The notes under the pieces are model-generated. The model saw nothing but the letters and a program-made list of their open reading frames with translations, ran no database searches and had not been told where the DNA came from. Below, piece after piece: positions 20,703 to 29,874 of a stretch of DNA of 64,000 nucleotides (positions within the stretch are counted from its first letter, which is position 1; each line of letters opens with the position of its first letter). Both the position numbers and the translations under genes were made by a program. Source of the DNA: Pseudomonas nicosulfuronedens (GTDB taxonomy: Bacteria > Pseudomonadota > Gammaproteobacteria > Pseudomonadales > Pseudomonadaceae); NCBI RefSeq assembly GCF_005877905.1, contig NZ_SWDV01000012.1, forward strand, positions 124,001 to 188,000, in the 5' to 3' direction.

Positions 20703-20969
20703 ATGAAGCTTGCCTCTGTCGTGTCGGCTGTCATCTCCAGCCTCGCCCCGATGGCTTTTGCCCAGGACGCAATCAAGAACCCCGGCGCCGAGCTGCCGGT
20801 CACCGAATACCACTACGGCATGTCCCTGGACGTCGACAAGGTTCTGCACCGCACCGACAACTCCGGCAAGGTCGGCGTCGTACCGGCGTACATGGTCTAC
20901 CAGGATCACGAAGGCCAGACCCACAAGGTCCGCTTCCTCGAATGGGGCGGCAGCACCAGCCAGGGCTGA
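20703..20969 (+). CDS. Secreted DUF2790-family protein
   Basis: An 88-residue protein with a clear signal peptide, probably cut after APMAFA (residue 20), leaving a periplasmic domain of about 68 residues. The mature part carries the YHYGMSLDVDKV and VVPAYMVYQDHEG segments typical of DUF2790, a family common in pseudomonads, several members of which respond to copper or stress. Function unknown. GAGGAAATAAAG precedes the ATG. It stands alone, between the ccoNQ pair and the convergent kup gene. Confidence 0.8.
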   Translation: MKLASVVSAVISSLAPMAFAQDAIKNPGAELPVTEYHYGMSLDVDKVLHRTDNSGKVGVVPAYMVYQDHEGQTHKVRFLEWGGSTSQG

Positions 20970-21106
20970 GCCGCGAAGCACATCGTCCTCCAGCCGTCTT
21001 GGCCAACCCCGCGAGCCAGTGGTGGCGGTTGGGGGGCGATCCTGATTCAACCTGGAGCAATGGACACGTACGCCAATCGAGCCTGGCCGAAGCGCTGGAT
21101 TGAAGT

Positions 21107-21179
21107 GGTTCGCGAGCAAGCTCGCTCCTACAGGTCGCCGCTGTTGTGCTCTTTGTAGGAGCGAGCTTGCTCGCGAACC
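21107..21179. repeat. REP inverted pair
   Basis: Two oppositely oriented copies of the pseudomonad REP sequence TAGGAGCGAGCTTGCTCGCG (21107-21132 and 21153-21180) flank a 20-base spacer. These are mobilised in trans by TnpA-REP type proteins; none is seen here. Confidence 0.9.
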
Positions 21180-21189
21180 GACCTCAACG

Positions 21190-21217
21190 AAAAAGCGCGC
21201 CCATTGGCGCGCTTTTT
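21190..21217 (-). terminator. Terminator of kup
   Basis: AAAAAGCGCGCC (21190-21201) pairs with GGCGCGCTTTTT (21206-21217) with a 4-base loop, just after the kup stop; on the minus strand it ends in a T-run. Confidence 0.85.
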
Positions 21218-21231
21218 CATGCAACGGAAAC

Positions 21232-23136
21232 TCAGATTTCCACCTGCGTCCCCAGCTCGATCACCCGGTTCAGCGGCAAGTTGAAGTAGCGCAGGTTGCC
21301 ATTGGCGTTCTTCAGCAGGAAGGCGAACAGCGCCTCGCGCCAGCGCGCCATGCCGATCAGCTTGGACGGGATCACCGTCTCGCGGCTGAGGAAGTAGGTC
21401 GTGCGCATCGGGCTGAAGTCCAGCTCGTTGAGATGACACAGTTTGAGCGCCTGCGGGATGTCCGGGTCTTCCATGAAGCCGAAGTGCAGTACCACGCGGA
21501 AGAAGCCCTCGCCGTAGGCATCCACCTCGAAGCGACGGTCCTGGGTCACCCGCGGGCTGTCTTCGTTGACCACGGTGAGCAGCACGACCTGCTCATGCAG
21601 CACCTGGTTGTGCAGCAGGTTGTGCAACAGCGCGTGCGGCACGGCATCGGTACGAGCGGTGAGGAACACGGCAGTGCCCTGCACGCGATGCGGCGGCTGC
21701 GAGCGGATGCTGGAAATAAACAGCGGCAGCGGCAGTGAACCCTCGTCGAGGCGGTCCACCAGCAGCTGGCGACCACGCTTCCAGGTGGTCATCAGGATGA
21801 ACAGGCCGATACCGGCAACCACCGGGAAGGCGCCGCCCTGTACCACCTTGGGCAGGTTCGCGGCGAAGAACAGGGTGTCGACGAACAGCATCGTCAGGAA
21901 GAACGGAATCGCCAGCCACAGCGGCCACTTCCACAGCAGCCAGACCACCACGCCCATCAGCAGGGTGGTCATCAGCATGGTACCGGTCACCGCCACGCCA
22001 TAGGCCGAGGCCAGCGCGGCAGAGGACTCGAAGCCCAGCACCAGCAGGACTACGCCGACCATCAGCGCCCAGTTCACCATGGGGATGTAGATCTGCCCCT
22101 GCTCATGACTGGAGGTGTGCTGGATCGACATACGCGGCACGTAGCCGAGTTGGATGGCCTGGCGGGTCAACGAGAAGGCCCCGGAAATCACCGCCTGCGA
22201 CGCGATCACCGTGGCCGCGGTGGACAGCGCCACCATCGGTAGCAGCGCCCAGCCTGGCGCGGTCAGGTAGAAGGGGTTACGCGCGGCTTCCGGGTTGACC
22301 AGGATGGTCGCGCCCTGGCCGAAGTAGTTCAGCACCAGCGCCGGCAGCACCAGGGCGAACCAGGCGCGGGCGATGGGTTTGCGGCCGAAGTGGCCCATGT
22401 CGGCATACAACGCCTCGGCACCGGTCAGCGCCAGCACGGTGGCGCCGAGGATGGCCACGCCGATGCCCGGATGGGAAACGAAGAAGTTGAAGGCCCAGGC
22501 AGGGTTCATCGCCTTGAGCACCTCGGGCTCGCGGGATACGCCGTAGACCCCTAGCGCAGCGAGGGCGAGGAACCAGGCCACCATGACCGGGCCGAACAGG
22601 ATCCCGATACGCGCGGTGCCGTGCTTCTGGATCAGGAACAGACCCACCAGCACGATCAGCGAGAGTGGCACCACCCAGTGCTCCAGCCCATCGAAGGCGA
22701 TCTCCAGGCCCTCGATAGCCGAAAGGACCGAGATCGCCGGGGTAATCATGCTGTCGCCATAGAAGAGTGCCGCGCCGATCAGACCGGCGATCACCACCAT
22801 CGCCTGCAGTCGGCGACGTCCGGTGGCAGCACGACGAGCCAGGGCGGACAACGCCATTACGCCACCCTCGCCCTGGTTGTCGGCGCGCAGTACGAAGATC
22901 ACGTACTTGATCGACACCACCCAGATCAGCGACCAGAAGATCAGCGAGAGCACGCCGAGGACGCCGTCGTGGTTGGCCTGTACGCCGTAACCGCCGATGA
23001 AGACTTCCTTGAGGGTGTACAGCGGGCTGGTGCCGATATCGCCGTAGCAGACGCCCACGGCGCCGACCATCAGGCCGATCGCGGAGCTCGAATGGGGCTG
23101 CTCATGCTCAACGGTGCCGGCGCTTGCATCGGACAT
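21232..23136 (-). CDS. kup: Low-affinity potassium transporter
   Basis: Proton-coupled K+ uptake protein of the KUP/HAK/KT family in the inner membrane. The 634 residues begin with a short cytoplasmic segment, then the conserved [20 protein letters not shown] motif of the first transmembrane helix, about 12 helices to near residue 440, and a soluble C-terminal domain. I chose the start [11 protein letters not shown], with GAGGA ten bases upstream; 56 in-frame codons further upstream are rich in Pro/Ser and unlike the family. It is monocistronic, convergent with the DUF2790 gene and divergent from rimO. Confidence 0.95.
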   Translation of the reverse strand: MSDASAGTVEHEQPHSSSAIGLMVGAVGVCYGDIGTSPLYTLKEVFIGGYGVQANHDGVLGVLSLIFWSLIWVVSIKYVIFVLRADNQGEGGVMALSALARRAATGRRRLQAMVVIAGLIGAALFYGDSMITPAISVLSAIEGLEIAFDGLEHWVVPLSLIVLVGLFLIQKHGTARIGILFGPVMVAWFLALAALGVYGVSREPEVLKAMNPAWAFNFFVSHPGIGVAILGATVLALTGAEALYADMGHFGRKPIARAWFALVLPALVLNYFGQGATILVNPEAARNPFYLTAPGWALLPMVALSTAATVIASQAVISGAFSLTRQAIQLGYVPRMSIQHTSSHEQGQIYIPMVNWALMVGVVLLVLGFESSAALASAYGVAVTGTMLMTTLLMGVVVWLLWKWPLWLAIPFFLTMLFVDTLFFAANLPKVVQGGAFPVVAGIGLFILMTTWKRGRQLLVDRLDEGSLPLPLFISSIRSQPPHRVQGTAVFLTARTDAVPHALLHNLLHNQVLHEQVVLLTVVNEDSPRVTQDRRFEVDAYGEGFFRVVLHFGFMEDPDIPQALKLCHLNELDFSPMRTTYFLSRETVIPSKLIGMARWREALFAFLLKNANGNLRYFNLPLNRVIELGTQVEI

Positions 23137-23380
23137 GTAACAAAATTCCTCAAAAAAATTCGGCGCATCCTGCTCCGACCCTTTCGTCGATGCAAGAGCC
23201 GGGTTCGAAGGTTCTGATTGACTATAGAGCCTGTTGCCCGGAATTACCGGGCGGACGGGGCTGTCCGGCGGCGTGCGACAGCTTGTCCCAGAGAGGCTGG
23301 TCAAGTGCGCGGGACGCCGCTAGAATTGCGCACTTTTTGATCAGAGGCGCCGCCAGCGCGCCCTTCGAGGTTAGCCGCAC

Positions 23381-24703
23381 ATGTCCACCGCCACACCCAA
23401 AGTCGGATTCGTCTCGCTCGGATGCCCGAAAGCGACCGTCGACTCCGAACGCATCCTCACCCAGCTGCGCATGGAAGGGTACGAAATCGTCCCCACCTAC
23501 CAGGACGCAGACGTGGTGGTGGTGAACACCTGCGGCTTCATCGACAGCGCCAAGGCCGAGTCCCTGGACGCCATCGGCGAAGCCATCGCCGAGAACGGCA
23601 AGGTGATCGTCACCGGCTGCATGGGCGTCGCCGAAGACAGCATTCGTGACGTGCACCCCAGCGTGCTGGCCGTGACCGGCCCGCAGCAGTATGAGCAGGT
23701 GGTCAATGCCGTCCACGAGGTGATCCCGCCCAAGGCCGAGCACAACCCGCTGATCGACCTGGTGCCGCCGCAGGGCATCAAGCTGACCCCGCGTCACTAC
23801 GCCTACCTGAAGATTTCCGAAGGCTGCAACCACAGCTGCAGCTTCTGCATCATCCCGTCCATGCGCGGCAAGCTGGTCAGCCGCCCGGTGGGTGACGTGC
23901 TCAGCGAAGCCCAGCGCCTGGTGAAAGCCGGCGTGAAGGAGCTGCTGGTCATCTCCCAGGACACCAGCGCCTACGGCGTGGACCTGAAGTACAAGATGGA
24001 CTTCTGGGACGGCCAGCCGGTGAAGACCCGCATGCTGGAGCTGTGCCAGGCGCTCTCCTCCATGGGCGTGTGGGTGCGCCTGCACTACGTCTACCCGTAC
24101 CCCAACGTCGACGACGTGATCCCGCTGATGGCCGAGGGCAAGCTGCTGCCCTACCTGGACATCCCCTTCCAGCACGCCAGCCCGAAAGTGCTGAAGTCCA
24201 TGAAGCGCCCCGCCTTCGAGGACAAGACCCTGGCGCGCATCAAGAAGTGGCGCGAGATCTGCCCCGAGCTGACCATCCGCTCCACCTTCATCGTCGGCTT
24301 CCCCGGCGAAACCGAGGAAGACTTCCAGTACCTGCTCGACTGGCTGACCGAAGCCCAGCTCGACCGCGTCGGCTGCTTCCAGTACTCCCCGGTGGAAGGC
24401 GCCCCGGCCAACGACCTGGGCCTGGACATCGTCCCCGATGACGTCAAGCAGGACCGCTGGGAACGCTTCATGGCGCACCAGCAGGCGATTTCCGCCGCGC
24501 GCCTGCAACTGAAGATCGGCAAGGAAATCGAAGTCCTGATCGACGAAGTCGACGACGAAGGCGCCGTGGGCCGCTCCTACGCCGACGCCCCGGAGATCGA
24601 CGGCGCGGTGTATGTCGACAGCTTCGACGTGAAGCCGGGTGACAAGGTGCGCGTGCGCATTACCGACGCCGACGAGTACGACCTCTGGGCCGAACTGGTC
24701 TGA
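23381..24703 (+). CDS. rimO: Ribosomal protein S12 methylthiotransferase
   Basis: Radical SAM enzyme that adds a methylthio group to the aspartate of ribosomal protein S12. The N-terminal UPF0004 domain carries C15, C51 and C80, which hold the auxiliary 4Fe-4S cluster. The radical SAM motif C149-x3-C153-x2-C156 (CNHSCSFC) follows, and a TRAM domain ends the 440 residues. The start [14 protein letters not shown] fits the family, though the ribosome site (GAGG) lies rather far upstream. A strong terminator follows. Identity is secure. Confidence 0.97.
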   Translation: MSTATPKVGFVSLGCPKATVDSERILTQLRMEGYEIVPTYQDADVVVVNTCGFIDSAKAESLDAIGEAIAENGKVIVTGCMGVAEDSIRDVHPSVLAVTGPQQYEQVVNAVHEVIPPKAEHNPLIDLVPPQGIKLTPRHYAYLKISEGCNHSCSFCIIPSMRGKLVSRPVGDVLSEAQRLVKAGVKELLVISQDTSAYGVDLKYKMDFWDGQPVKTRMLELCQALSSMGVWVRLHYVYPYPNVDDVIPLMAEGKLLPYLDIPFQHASPKVLKSMKRPAFEDKTLARIKKWREICPELTIRSTFIVGFPGETEEDFQYLLDWLTEAQLDRVGCFQYSPVEGAPANDLGLDIVPDDVKQDRWERFMAHQQAISAARLQLKIGKEIEVLIDEVDDEGAVGRSYADAPEIDGAVYVDSFDVKPGDKVRVRITDADEYDLWAELV

Positions 24704-24708
24704 TCCGC

Positions 24709-24734
24709 AAAAGCCCCGCCGAAGCGGGGCTTTT
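24709..24734 (+). terminator. Terminator of rimO
   Basis: AAAAGCCCCGC (24709-24719) and GCGGGGCTTTT (24724-24734) form an 11-bp stem with a 4-base loop and T-run, six bases after the rimO stop codon. Confidence 0.9.
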
Positions 24735-24752
24735 CATTTCAATGGAACGAAC

Positions 24753-25214
24753 ATGACCAACAACGACGTACTGCGCAGCCTGCGCTACCTGCTGGACATC
24801 CGCGACGCGCAGGTGGCCGAGATCACCGCGCTGGCCGGCTTCAACGTCAGCGCCGAGGAAATCGGCGCCTTCCTCGCCCGCGATGACGAGCCGGACTTCA
24901 AGCCCTGCAGCGACCGCGTGCTGGCGCATTTCCTCGACGGCCTGATCGTGCACCGCCGTGGCCGCGATGAGTCGCGACCGCTGCCGCCGGTGGAACTGCC
25001 GCTGACCAACAACATCACCTTGAAGAAGCTGCGCGTCGCCTTCGAGCTGCGCGACGACGACATCCTCGCGATCCTCGACAGCGTCGGCTTCATCGTCACC
25101 AAGACGGAACTGGGCGCCCTGTTCCGCAAGCCCGGCCACAACAACTACCGGCCCTGCGGCGACCAGTTGCTGCGCAACTTCCTCAAGGGCCTGACCCAGC
25201 GCCAGCAGCGCTGA
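24753..25214 (+). CDS. DUF1456-family protein (YehS-like)
   Basis: A 153-residue protein made of two similar halves: NDVLRSLRYLLDIRD near the start and NNITLKKLRVAFELRDDD near residue 88, each followed by a GF...E..A.L/F segment. This duplication is the DUF1456 signature, seen in E. coli YehS. No transmembrane or catalytic motif is visible and the function is not known. It begins 18 bases after the rimO terminator hairpin and ends seven bases before the DUF2784 gene, with which it may be cotranscribed. Confidence 0.85.
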   Translation: MTNNDVLRSLRYLLDIRDAQVAEITALAGFNVSAEEIGAFLARDDEPDFKPCSDRVLAHFLDGLIVHRRGRDESRPLPPVELPLTNNITLKKLRVAFELRDDDILAILDSVGFIVTKTELGALFRKPGHNNYRPCGDQLLRNFLKGLTQRQQR

Positions 25215-25221
25215 GGCCGTC

Positions 25222-25590
25222 GTGCTCTACCGCCTCGCCGCCGACGCCGTCGTCCTGCTGCACCTGGGGTTCATCCTCTTCGTGATGCTCGGCGGCCTGC
25301 TGGTGCTGCGCTGGCCGCGCCTGGCCTGGCTGCATGTGCCAGCAGCGGCCTGGGGCATGGCGGTGGAGTTCCTCCACCTCTACTGCCCGCTCACCCCGCT
25401 GGAAAACCACTTCCGCGCCCTGGCCGGCGACCACGGCTATGACGGCGGCTTCATCGAGCACTACCTGATCCCGCTGATCTACCCAGCCGGCCTGACCGAG
25501 GCGACCCAGGTCGTCCTCGGCCTCGTGGTGGTAGCGGTCAATCTGCCGCCGTACCTGCTTCTGCTGCACCGGGCGTTGCGTTCGCGCTGA
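25222..25590 (+). CDS. DUF2784 small membrane protein
   Basis: A 122-residue integral membrane protein with about three or four hydrophobic segments: 9-28, 36-50, and 90-115. The VEFLHLYCPLTPLEN and HYLIPLIYP segments identify DUF2784, a family of unknown function. The GTG start is seven bases after the DUF1456 stop. Its 3' end overlaps that of the convergent glycosyltransferase gene by 53 bases, an unusually long tail-to-tail overlap with both frames intact. Confidence 0.82.
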   Translation: MLYRLAADAVVLLHLGFILFVMLGGLLVLRWPRLAWLHVPAAAWGMAVEFLHLYCPLTPLENHFRALAGDHGYDGGFIEHYLIPLIYPAGLTEATQVVLGLVVVAVNLPPYLLLLHRALRSR

Positions 25591-27121
25591 GCGGCTTGCC
25601 CACGGGCAAGTAGGCCAGGCTCGCCTCCTGATTCTTCGAGTGCCCCAGGCGCTGGCCATTGTTGAGCCTCGACTCGATCAGCCGGTGATCCGCCGTCAGC
25701 CAGTTCAGCGGCTGCTCTCCTTGGTGCGTGACCTGGGAAAGGATCAGGGTACGCGCCGGGTCCCACTCCTCGCCGGTACTCTGGCGCAGCCAGGCAAACA
25801 GTGCGGCGCTGTCGCCCTGTGGATAACCGGAGTGGACATAGAGGAACGGATGCGCCTGCCGTTCGCCGCGCTGCTCCAGGTACATCGGCAGGCGCGCATC
25901 ATCATCCCCGAGGATCAATACCCGCCATTGCGACCAGGGCGCGGTCTGCTCCGCTGCGGCGCGCACCTCTTTGGCGAAGACCGGAATCCCGCCGCCACCA
26001 TTGCTCCACGGATAAGCGATGCCCACCACCAGCAGCATCAACACCGCCCCTGCTCCCACCACGCTTGGCCAGACACGTCCCAGCCCTGCGAGCCCGCGCT
26101 CATGTCGGGATTCGACCACCCACCAGGCCGCCAGCAACTGGGCAAACGGCACCAGTGGCAACACGTAATAGCTGCGCCGGCCACCGCTGGCGGTAAAGAA
26201 CGCGAACAGCAGCACCAGCGCCCAGACCAGCCAGCGCGCATTGGGCTCCAATTGCTTCCAGCGGCGCGTGGCAAACCACAGCCCGAATATCCACAGCGGT
26301 GCCCAGGGCAACGTGTAGGCCGGCAGGTACAGCAGGTAGGTATAGATTGGCCCTTCATGGTCGAAGGGCTGGAAGAAACGCACCACGTTCTCGCGGAACA
26401 CCAGCGCCAGCCCGCTCTCGCCATAGCTGGGCTGGCCATAGAAGTGCGACAGCACGAAGGGGATCGCGTAGGCCGCGCTAGCCACCACCAGCGCAGCCAC
26501 CAGCCGCAGGTTCAGGTGCCGGCGCCAGCGCCCCTCACCGAGCAGATGCGGCAACAGCACCAGCCCCGGCAGGACAAAGCCGATCAGCCCCTTGCACAGC
26601 GAGGTCAGCGACAAGATCAGGAAAAACCCCAGGTAGCTGCGCAAACGCGTGTCTTCCGGATCACGCCAGTACCAGGCCAGCGCCGCCAGCACACCGAAGA
26701 CCGTGAGCATGTCGGCCGTCGCCACCCGCGCCCAGAACAGGAAATAGAAGGTGGTCGCCAGCAGCCAGCCGGCCAGCAGACCGGTGCCCTTGCGCAACAG
26801 GCGCTCGCCCAGCCACCAGGTCAGCCAGACGCTGCCCAATCCAGCCAGCACGGTGCTCAGGCGCAGCGTCCAGTGGTTGAGACCGAACAAGCTGGCCGGC
26901 GCGGTGATCAACCAGTAGGACAGCAGCGGCTTGTCGTAATACGGCGCGCCGCGCAGGTAGGGGTCGAAGTAGTCGCCAGACTGCAGCATCTGCAGCGCGA
27001 TATCCGCCCAGCGCACCTCCGGCCCCCAGACTTCGCGGGCCCACAACCCGGTCATCAACAGCACCAGCGTGCCAACCATCAGCAGCACCAGCGCCTTGCG
27101 ATCTCTGCTCCAACCCTGCAT
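25538..27121 (-). CDS. GT39/ArnT-like membrane glycosyltransferase
   Basis: Integral membrane enzyme (527 residues, about 11-12 hydrophobic helices) of the PMT/ArnT family, which moves sugars from polyprenyl-phosphate donors to lipids or proteins at the periplasmic face. The family hallmark is the first periplasmic loop: the acidic residues in EVRWADIALQML and the downstream YYDKPLLSYWL segment. The acceptor is unknown; lipid A modification by aminoarabinose is not supported since no arn operon is nearby. The start MQGWSRDRKAL is preferred; a GTG 12 codons upstream is possible. Monocistronic, convergent with the DUF2784 gene. Confidence 0.82.
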   Translation of the reverse strand: MQGWSRDRKALVLLMVGTLVLLMTGLWAREVWGPEVRWADIALQMLQSGDYFDPYLRGAPYYDKPLLSYWLITAPASLFGLNHWTLRLSTVLAGLGSVWLTWWLGERLLRKGTGLLAGWLLATTFYFLFWARVATADMLTVFGVLAALAWYWRDPEDTRLRSYLGFFLILSLTSLCKGLIGFVLPGLVLLPHLLGEGRWRRHLNLRLVAALVVASAAYAIPFVLSHFYGQPSYGESGLALVFRENVVRFFQPFDHEGPIYTYLLYLPAYTLPWAPLWIFGLWFATRRWKQLEPNARWLVWALVLLFAFFTASGGRRSYYVLPLVPFAQLLAAWWVVESRHERGLAGLGRVWPSVVGAGAVLMLLVVGIAYPWSNGGGGIPVFAKEVRAAAEQTAPWSQWRVLILGDDDARLPMYLEQRGERQAHPFLYVHSGYPQGDSAALFAWLRQSTGEEWDPARTLILSQVTHQGEQPLNWLTADHRLIESRLNNGQRLGHSKNQEASLAYLPVGKPLSANATPGAAEAGTAAD

Positions 27122-27293
27122 CACCCGGCCCCCGGCCTCTCGAATGTGCGCGGACACTAGGGCAGCGATGGTTATGCGCAGGTTAAGAAAATGCAGCCAT
27201 CACGTAATGCGCATCCATTTGCCAACTGGATAGTGCTCGGAGCGCCCCGACGATCCCGCTAGGGTGAGGCGAAAACCCAGCCAGGAGAGGCTC

Positions 27294-28067
27294 ATGCACC
27301 CGTACTTTTCCCTCGCAGGCAAGACCGCACTGGTCACCGGCGGCACCCGTGGCATTGGCCGGATGATCGCCCAGGGCCTGCTCGAAGCCGGCGCGAAAGT
27401 CATCATCTGTGCCCGCGATGGCGCTGCCTGCGCCGACACTGCTGCGGAACTGTCGCAGTACGGCGAATGCATCGGCCTGCCGGCCAACCTCGCCACCGAA
27501 GAAGGCGCCCGCGTACTGGCCGCCGATCTCGCCGAACGCCTGGACCACCTCGACATCCTGGTGAACAACGCCGGCACCACCTGGGGCGCACCACTGGAAA
27601 GCTACCCGGCCTCGGGCTGGGAGAAGGTCATGCAGCTCAACGTCACTGCCGTGTTCAGCTGCATCCAGCAACTGCTGCCGCTGCTGAAGAAGGCCGGCAA
27701 TGCGCAGAGCCCGGCGCGGGTGATCAACATCGGCTCGGTAGCCGGGGTCACTTCCCACGGAGAGAGCGCCTACGCCTACGGCCCGAGCAAGGCTGCGCTG
27801 CACCAGCTGTCGCGCATGCTCGCCCGAGAGCTGGTGAAGGACCACATCAACGTCAACGTCATCGCCCCCGGCCGCTTCCCCAGCAAGATGACCCGCCACA
27901 TCGCCAACGACGAGCAGGCCATGGCCGAGGACACCGCCGTCATCCCCATGCGCCGCTGGGGCCGCGAGGAAGAGATGTCCGCCCTGGCGATCAGCCTGGC
28001 GAGCGCCGCCGGTGCCTACATGACGGGCAACATCATCCCCATCGACGGCGGCTTCCACCTGGGCTGA
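27294..28067 (+). CDS. rhlG: RhlG-type NADPH-dependent SDR reductase
   Basis: Short-chain dehydrogenase of 257 residues matching my recollection of P. aeruginosa RhlG from MHPYFSLAG through IPIDGGFHL. The cofactor motif TGGTRGIG is at 15-22, NNAGTTWG near 90, and the active-site YAYGPSK near 165. RhlG was proposed to supply beta-hydroxyacyl chains for rhamnolipid, though later work questioned that it reduces ACP-linked substrates, so the physiological role is uncertain. AGGAGAGG precedes the ATG. No rhlA or rhlB is in the window. The downstream trmO gene starts 48 bases later. Confidence 0.88.
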   Translation: MHPYFSLAGKTALVTGGTRGIGRMIAQGLLEAGAKVIICARDGAACADTAAELSQYGECIGLPANLATEEGARVLAADLAERLDHLDILVNNAGTTWGAPLESYPASGWEKVMQLNVTAVFSCIQQLLPLLKKAGNAQSPARVINIGSVAGVTSHGESAYAYGPSKAALHQLSRMLARELVKDHINVNVIAPGRFPSKMTRHIANDEQAMAEDTAVIPMRRWGREEEMSALAISLASAAGAYMTGNIIPIDGGFHLG

Positions 28068-28115
28068 AGCGCGTAATCGGGTACCATGGCGGCCCCTGCA
28101 ACCGCTTGTGCCGCC

Positions 28116-28814
28116 ATGTCCCACACCGTCTCGCCCATCGGCCACGTCCGCTCCTGCTTCAAGGAGAAGTTCGCCATCCCGCGCCAGCCGCAACTGGCTC
28201 CGGCCGCGACCGGCATGCTGGAACTGCTGCCGCCATTCGACACTGGCGACGCGGTAGAAGGACTGGAACAGGTCAGCCACGTCTGGCTGATCTTCCTCTT
28301 CCATCAGGCACTGGAAGACAAGCCACGACTGAAGGTGCGCCCGCCGCGCCTGGGCGGCAACCAGTCGATGGGTGTATTCGCCACTCGCGCCACCCACCGG
28401 CCCAACGGCCTCGGCCAATCGGTGGTGAAGCTGGAGAAGGTCGAGCCCGGCCGACTCTGGCTGTCCGGCATCGACCTGCTGGACGGCACCCCGGTCATCG
28501 ACATCAAACCCTACGTACCCTATGCCGACATAGTCGCGGATGCCCGCAACGCCATCGCCGACACACCGCCCGCCCCCATTGCTGTGCACTGGAGCGACGA
28601 AGCCCTTCGCCAGGCCCATGAACATGGCCTGCGCCTGCGCCAACCGGTGCGCGAGCTGATCGAGCAATGCCTCGCCCAGGACCCGCGCCCGGCGTACCAG
28701 AAGCCGCCGCCCGAGCGCCGCTACGGCGTACGCCTGTGGGACCTGGACGTGCACTGGCACTACCCTGCCGATGGCGAAATCCGCGTGCTGGATGTGCAAC
28801 GGGCCGCCAACTGA
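28116..28814 (+). CDS. trmO: tRNA (N6-threonylcarbamoyladenosine-37) methyltransferase TrmO
   Basis: SAM-dependent enzyme that methylates t6A37 to m6t6A in tRNA-Thr (formerly TsaA/YaeB). The 232-residue protein has the family segments IGHVRSCFKEKFAIPRQ at the N-terminus, VSHVWLIFLFH near 60, ATRATHRPNGLGQSVV near 95-110 and DIKPYVPYAD near 140. The C-terminal extension fits the gammaproteobacterial form. I chose the second ATG (MSHTVSPIG); the ten codons before it are Ala-rich and not conserved. Likely cotranscribed with rhlG, or read from its own promoter. Confidence 0.9.
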   Translation: MSHTVSPIGHVRSCFKEKFAIPRQPQLAPAATGMLELLPPFDTGDAVEGLEQVSHVWLIFLFHQALEDKPRLKVRPPRLGGNQSMGVFATRATHRPNGLGQSVVKLEKVEPGRLWLSGIDLLDGTPVIDIKPYVPYADIVADARNAIADTPPAPIAVHWSDEALRQAHEHGLRLRQPVRELIEQCLAQDPRPAYQKPPPERRYGVRLWDLDVHWHYPADGEIRVLDVQRAAN

Positions 28815-28822
28815 AACCCGCG

Positions 28823-29125
28823 TCAGTCCACCGGATTGAGGGCGATCACGTCGCTTTCGAAGCACTCCTGCTCGAGGATCAGCGGCTCCACCAACGGGCG
28901 GCTGTCGCGGAAGTGTGCGGTTTGCGTGTGCGCCTCATAAGCCGCATCGTCGCGGTAGATCTCGTAGAGGTAGATCACGTCCGGATCAAGGCGATCCTGG
29001 GACACATCGAAGACCAGACAGCCGGGCTCGCTGGACACGGAAGCGGCGGCATTGGCCTTGATGGCATGGAGGAAGTCTTCGGCGCTGCCGGGTTTCACGC
29101 GGGTCTTGATGAACAGACTGTACAC
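28823..29125 (-). CDS. ABM-domain monooxygenase-like protein
   Basis: A 100-residue ferredoxin-like fold protein of the antibiotic biosynthesis monooxygenase (ABM/YgiN) family: FIKTRVKPGSAEDFL at the N-terminus, LVFDVSQDRLDPDVIYLYEIYRD in the middle and a HTQTAHF motif near residue 75. Homologues oxidise quinols or simply degrade small aromatics; the substrate here is unknown. The GTG start (VYSLFIK) has AAGGAG six bases upstream, so the much longer open frame running through it is not used. It is divergent from the VOC gene, sharing an operator-rich 60-base spacer, and convergent with trmO. Confidence 0.85.
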   Translation of the reverse strand: MYSLFIKTRVKPGSAEDFLHAIKANAAASVSSEPGCLVFDVSQDRLDPDVIYLYEIYRDDAAYEAHTQTAHFRDSRPLVEPLILEQECFESDVIALNPVD

Positions 29126-29146
29126 AGGGCGCTCCTTTTGTTTTAA

Positions 29147-29169
29147 ATTTGAAATCAAATTGTATACAA
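29147..29169. promoter_or_regulatory. Two overlapping-edge palindromes in the ABM/VOC divergent promoter
   Basis: ATTTGA-AA-TCAAAT (29147-29160) and TTGTATACAA (29160-29169) are adjacent dyads in an AT-rich spacer that is unlike its GC-rich surroundings. TTGTATACAA resembles GntR-type operator sites. Together they probably control both divergent genes. No regulator gene lies adjacent. Confidence 0.55.
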
Positions 29170-29185
29170 AAAAGGAACCGCGTCC

Positions 29186-29599
29186 ATGTCCGATCTCCCT
29201 GCCCGCCCCGGCCGCCTCAACGGCCTGCGCCACCTCGCCCTGCTGGTACCGAACCTCGAAGAGTGCGAGCGCTTCTATGTCGACGTGCTCGGCATGGAAG
29301 TCCTCAACCGTGCCAACGAAGACCTGGTGTATCTCACCTGCGGCAACGACAACCTCTCGCTGGGGCGCGGCTTCGGCGCGGCCAACGGCCTGCAGACCCT
29401 GGATCACTATGGCTTCGTGGTGGACAGCGTGGAGGAGCTTGATGCCTGGTACCAGTACTTCAAGGCGCGCGGCGTGACGCTGCTGGACCGCCCCTTCGAC
29501 CATGGTGACGGCGCGCGCAGCTTCCACCTGCTGGACCCGGCGGGGAACAAGGTGCAGCCGCTGTATCACCCGGCGGTTTCGGGGCAGAAGTTGGCCTAA
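29186..29599 (+). CDS. VOC (glyoxalase/dioxygenase-like) family protein
   Basis: A 137-residue protein with the vicinal oxygen chelate fold: RHLALLVPNLEECERFYVDVLGMEV at the start, DHYGFVVDSVEELDAWY in the middle, and HLLDPAGNKVQPLYHP near the end. Candidate metal ligands are His16, His74 and a C-terminal acidic or His residue. Members include glyoxalases, extradiol dioxygenases and fosfomycin-resistance enzymes; the specific reaction here is unknown. AAGGAA precedes the ATG. It pairs with the divergent ABM gene, which suggests a joint response to a small aromatic or quinone-like compound. Confidence 0.83.
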   Translation: MSDLPARPGRLNGLRHLALLVPNLEECERFYVDVLGMEVLNRANEDLVYLTCGNDNLSLGRGFGAANGLQTLDHYGFVVDSVEELDAWYQYFKARGVTLLDRPFDHGDGARSFHLLDPAGNKVQPLYHPAVSGQKLA

Positions 29600-29715
29600 A
29601 GGAACACTTTGTTGCTGAGCAGGCCGTGCAGGCTGACGCCAAGGCTTCCCCCTGCACCGAACGATCCCCTCTCCCGCTGAGCGGGGCGCGCAGCCAGGGT
29701 TAGGGGCCCTTGGTC

Positions 29716-29785
29716 TTGTAGGAGCGAGCTTGCTCGCGAACCGGCCTCACAGCGGAGTTGTTCGCGAGCAAGCTCGCTCCTACGA
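29716..29785. repeat. REP inverted pair
   Basis: Oppositely oriented copies of TAGGAGCGAGCTTGCTCGCG lie at 29718-29741 and 29760-29785, separated by about 20 bases, downstream of the VOC gene. Confidence 0.9.
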
Positions 29786-29822
29786 AAAGCCCTGCCGTCA
29801 GCGCTGGAATGTGGGCCATAAA

Positions 29823-29854
29823 AAACGCCGCGATCCCATGGAATCGCGGCGTTT
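29823..29854 (-). terminator. Terminator of fpr
   Basis: AAACGCCGCGAT (29823-29834) pairs perfectly with ATCGCGGCGTTT (29843-29854) across an 8-base loop; the minus strand continues into a run of T. It lies just after the fpr stop. Confidence 0.88.
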
Positions 29855-29874
29855 CTTCGATCCGACAGCGCGGT

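Noticed and set aside
27183-28865. 560-codon open frame opposite rhlG and trmO
   Set aside because: It spans two well-supported genes on the other strand and has no protein-family signal.
28823-29569. 248-codon fusion frame of the ABM gene
   Set aside because: The N-terminal half is antisense to the VOC gene; the GTG with its own ribosome site gives the normal 100-residue ABM protein.
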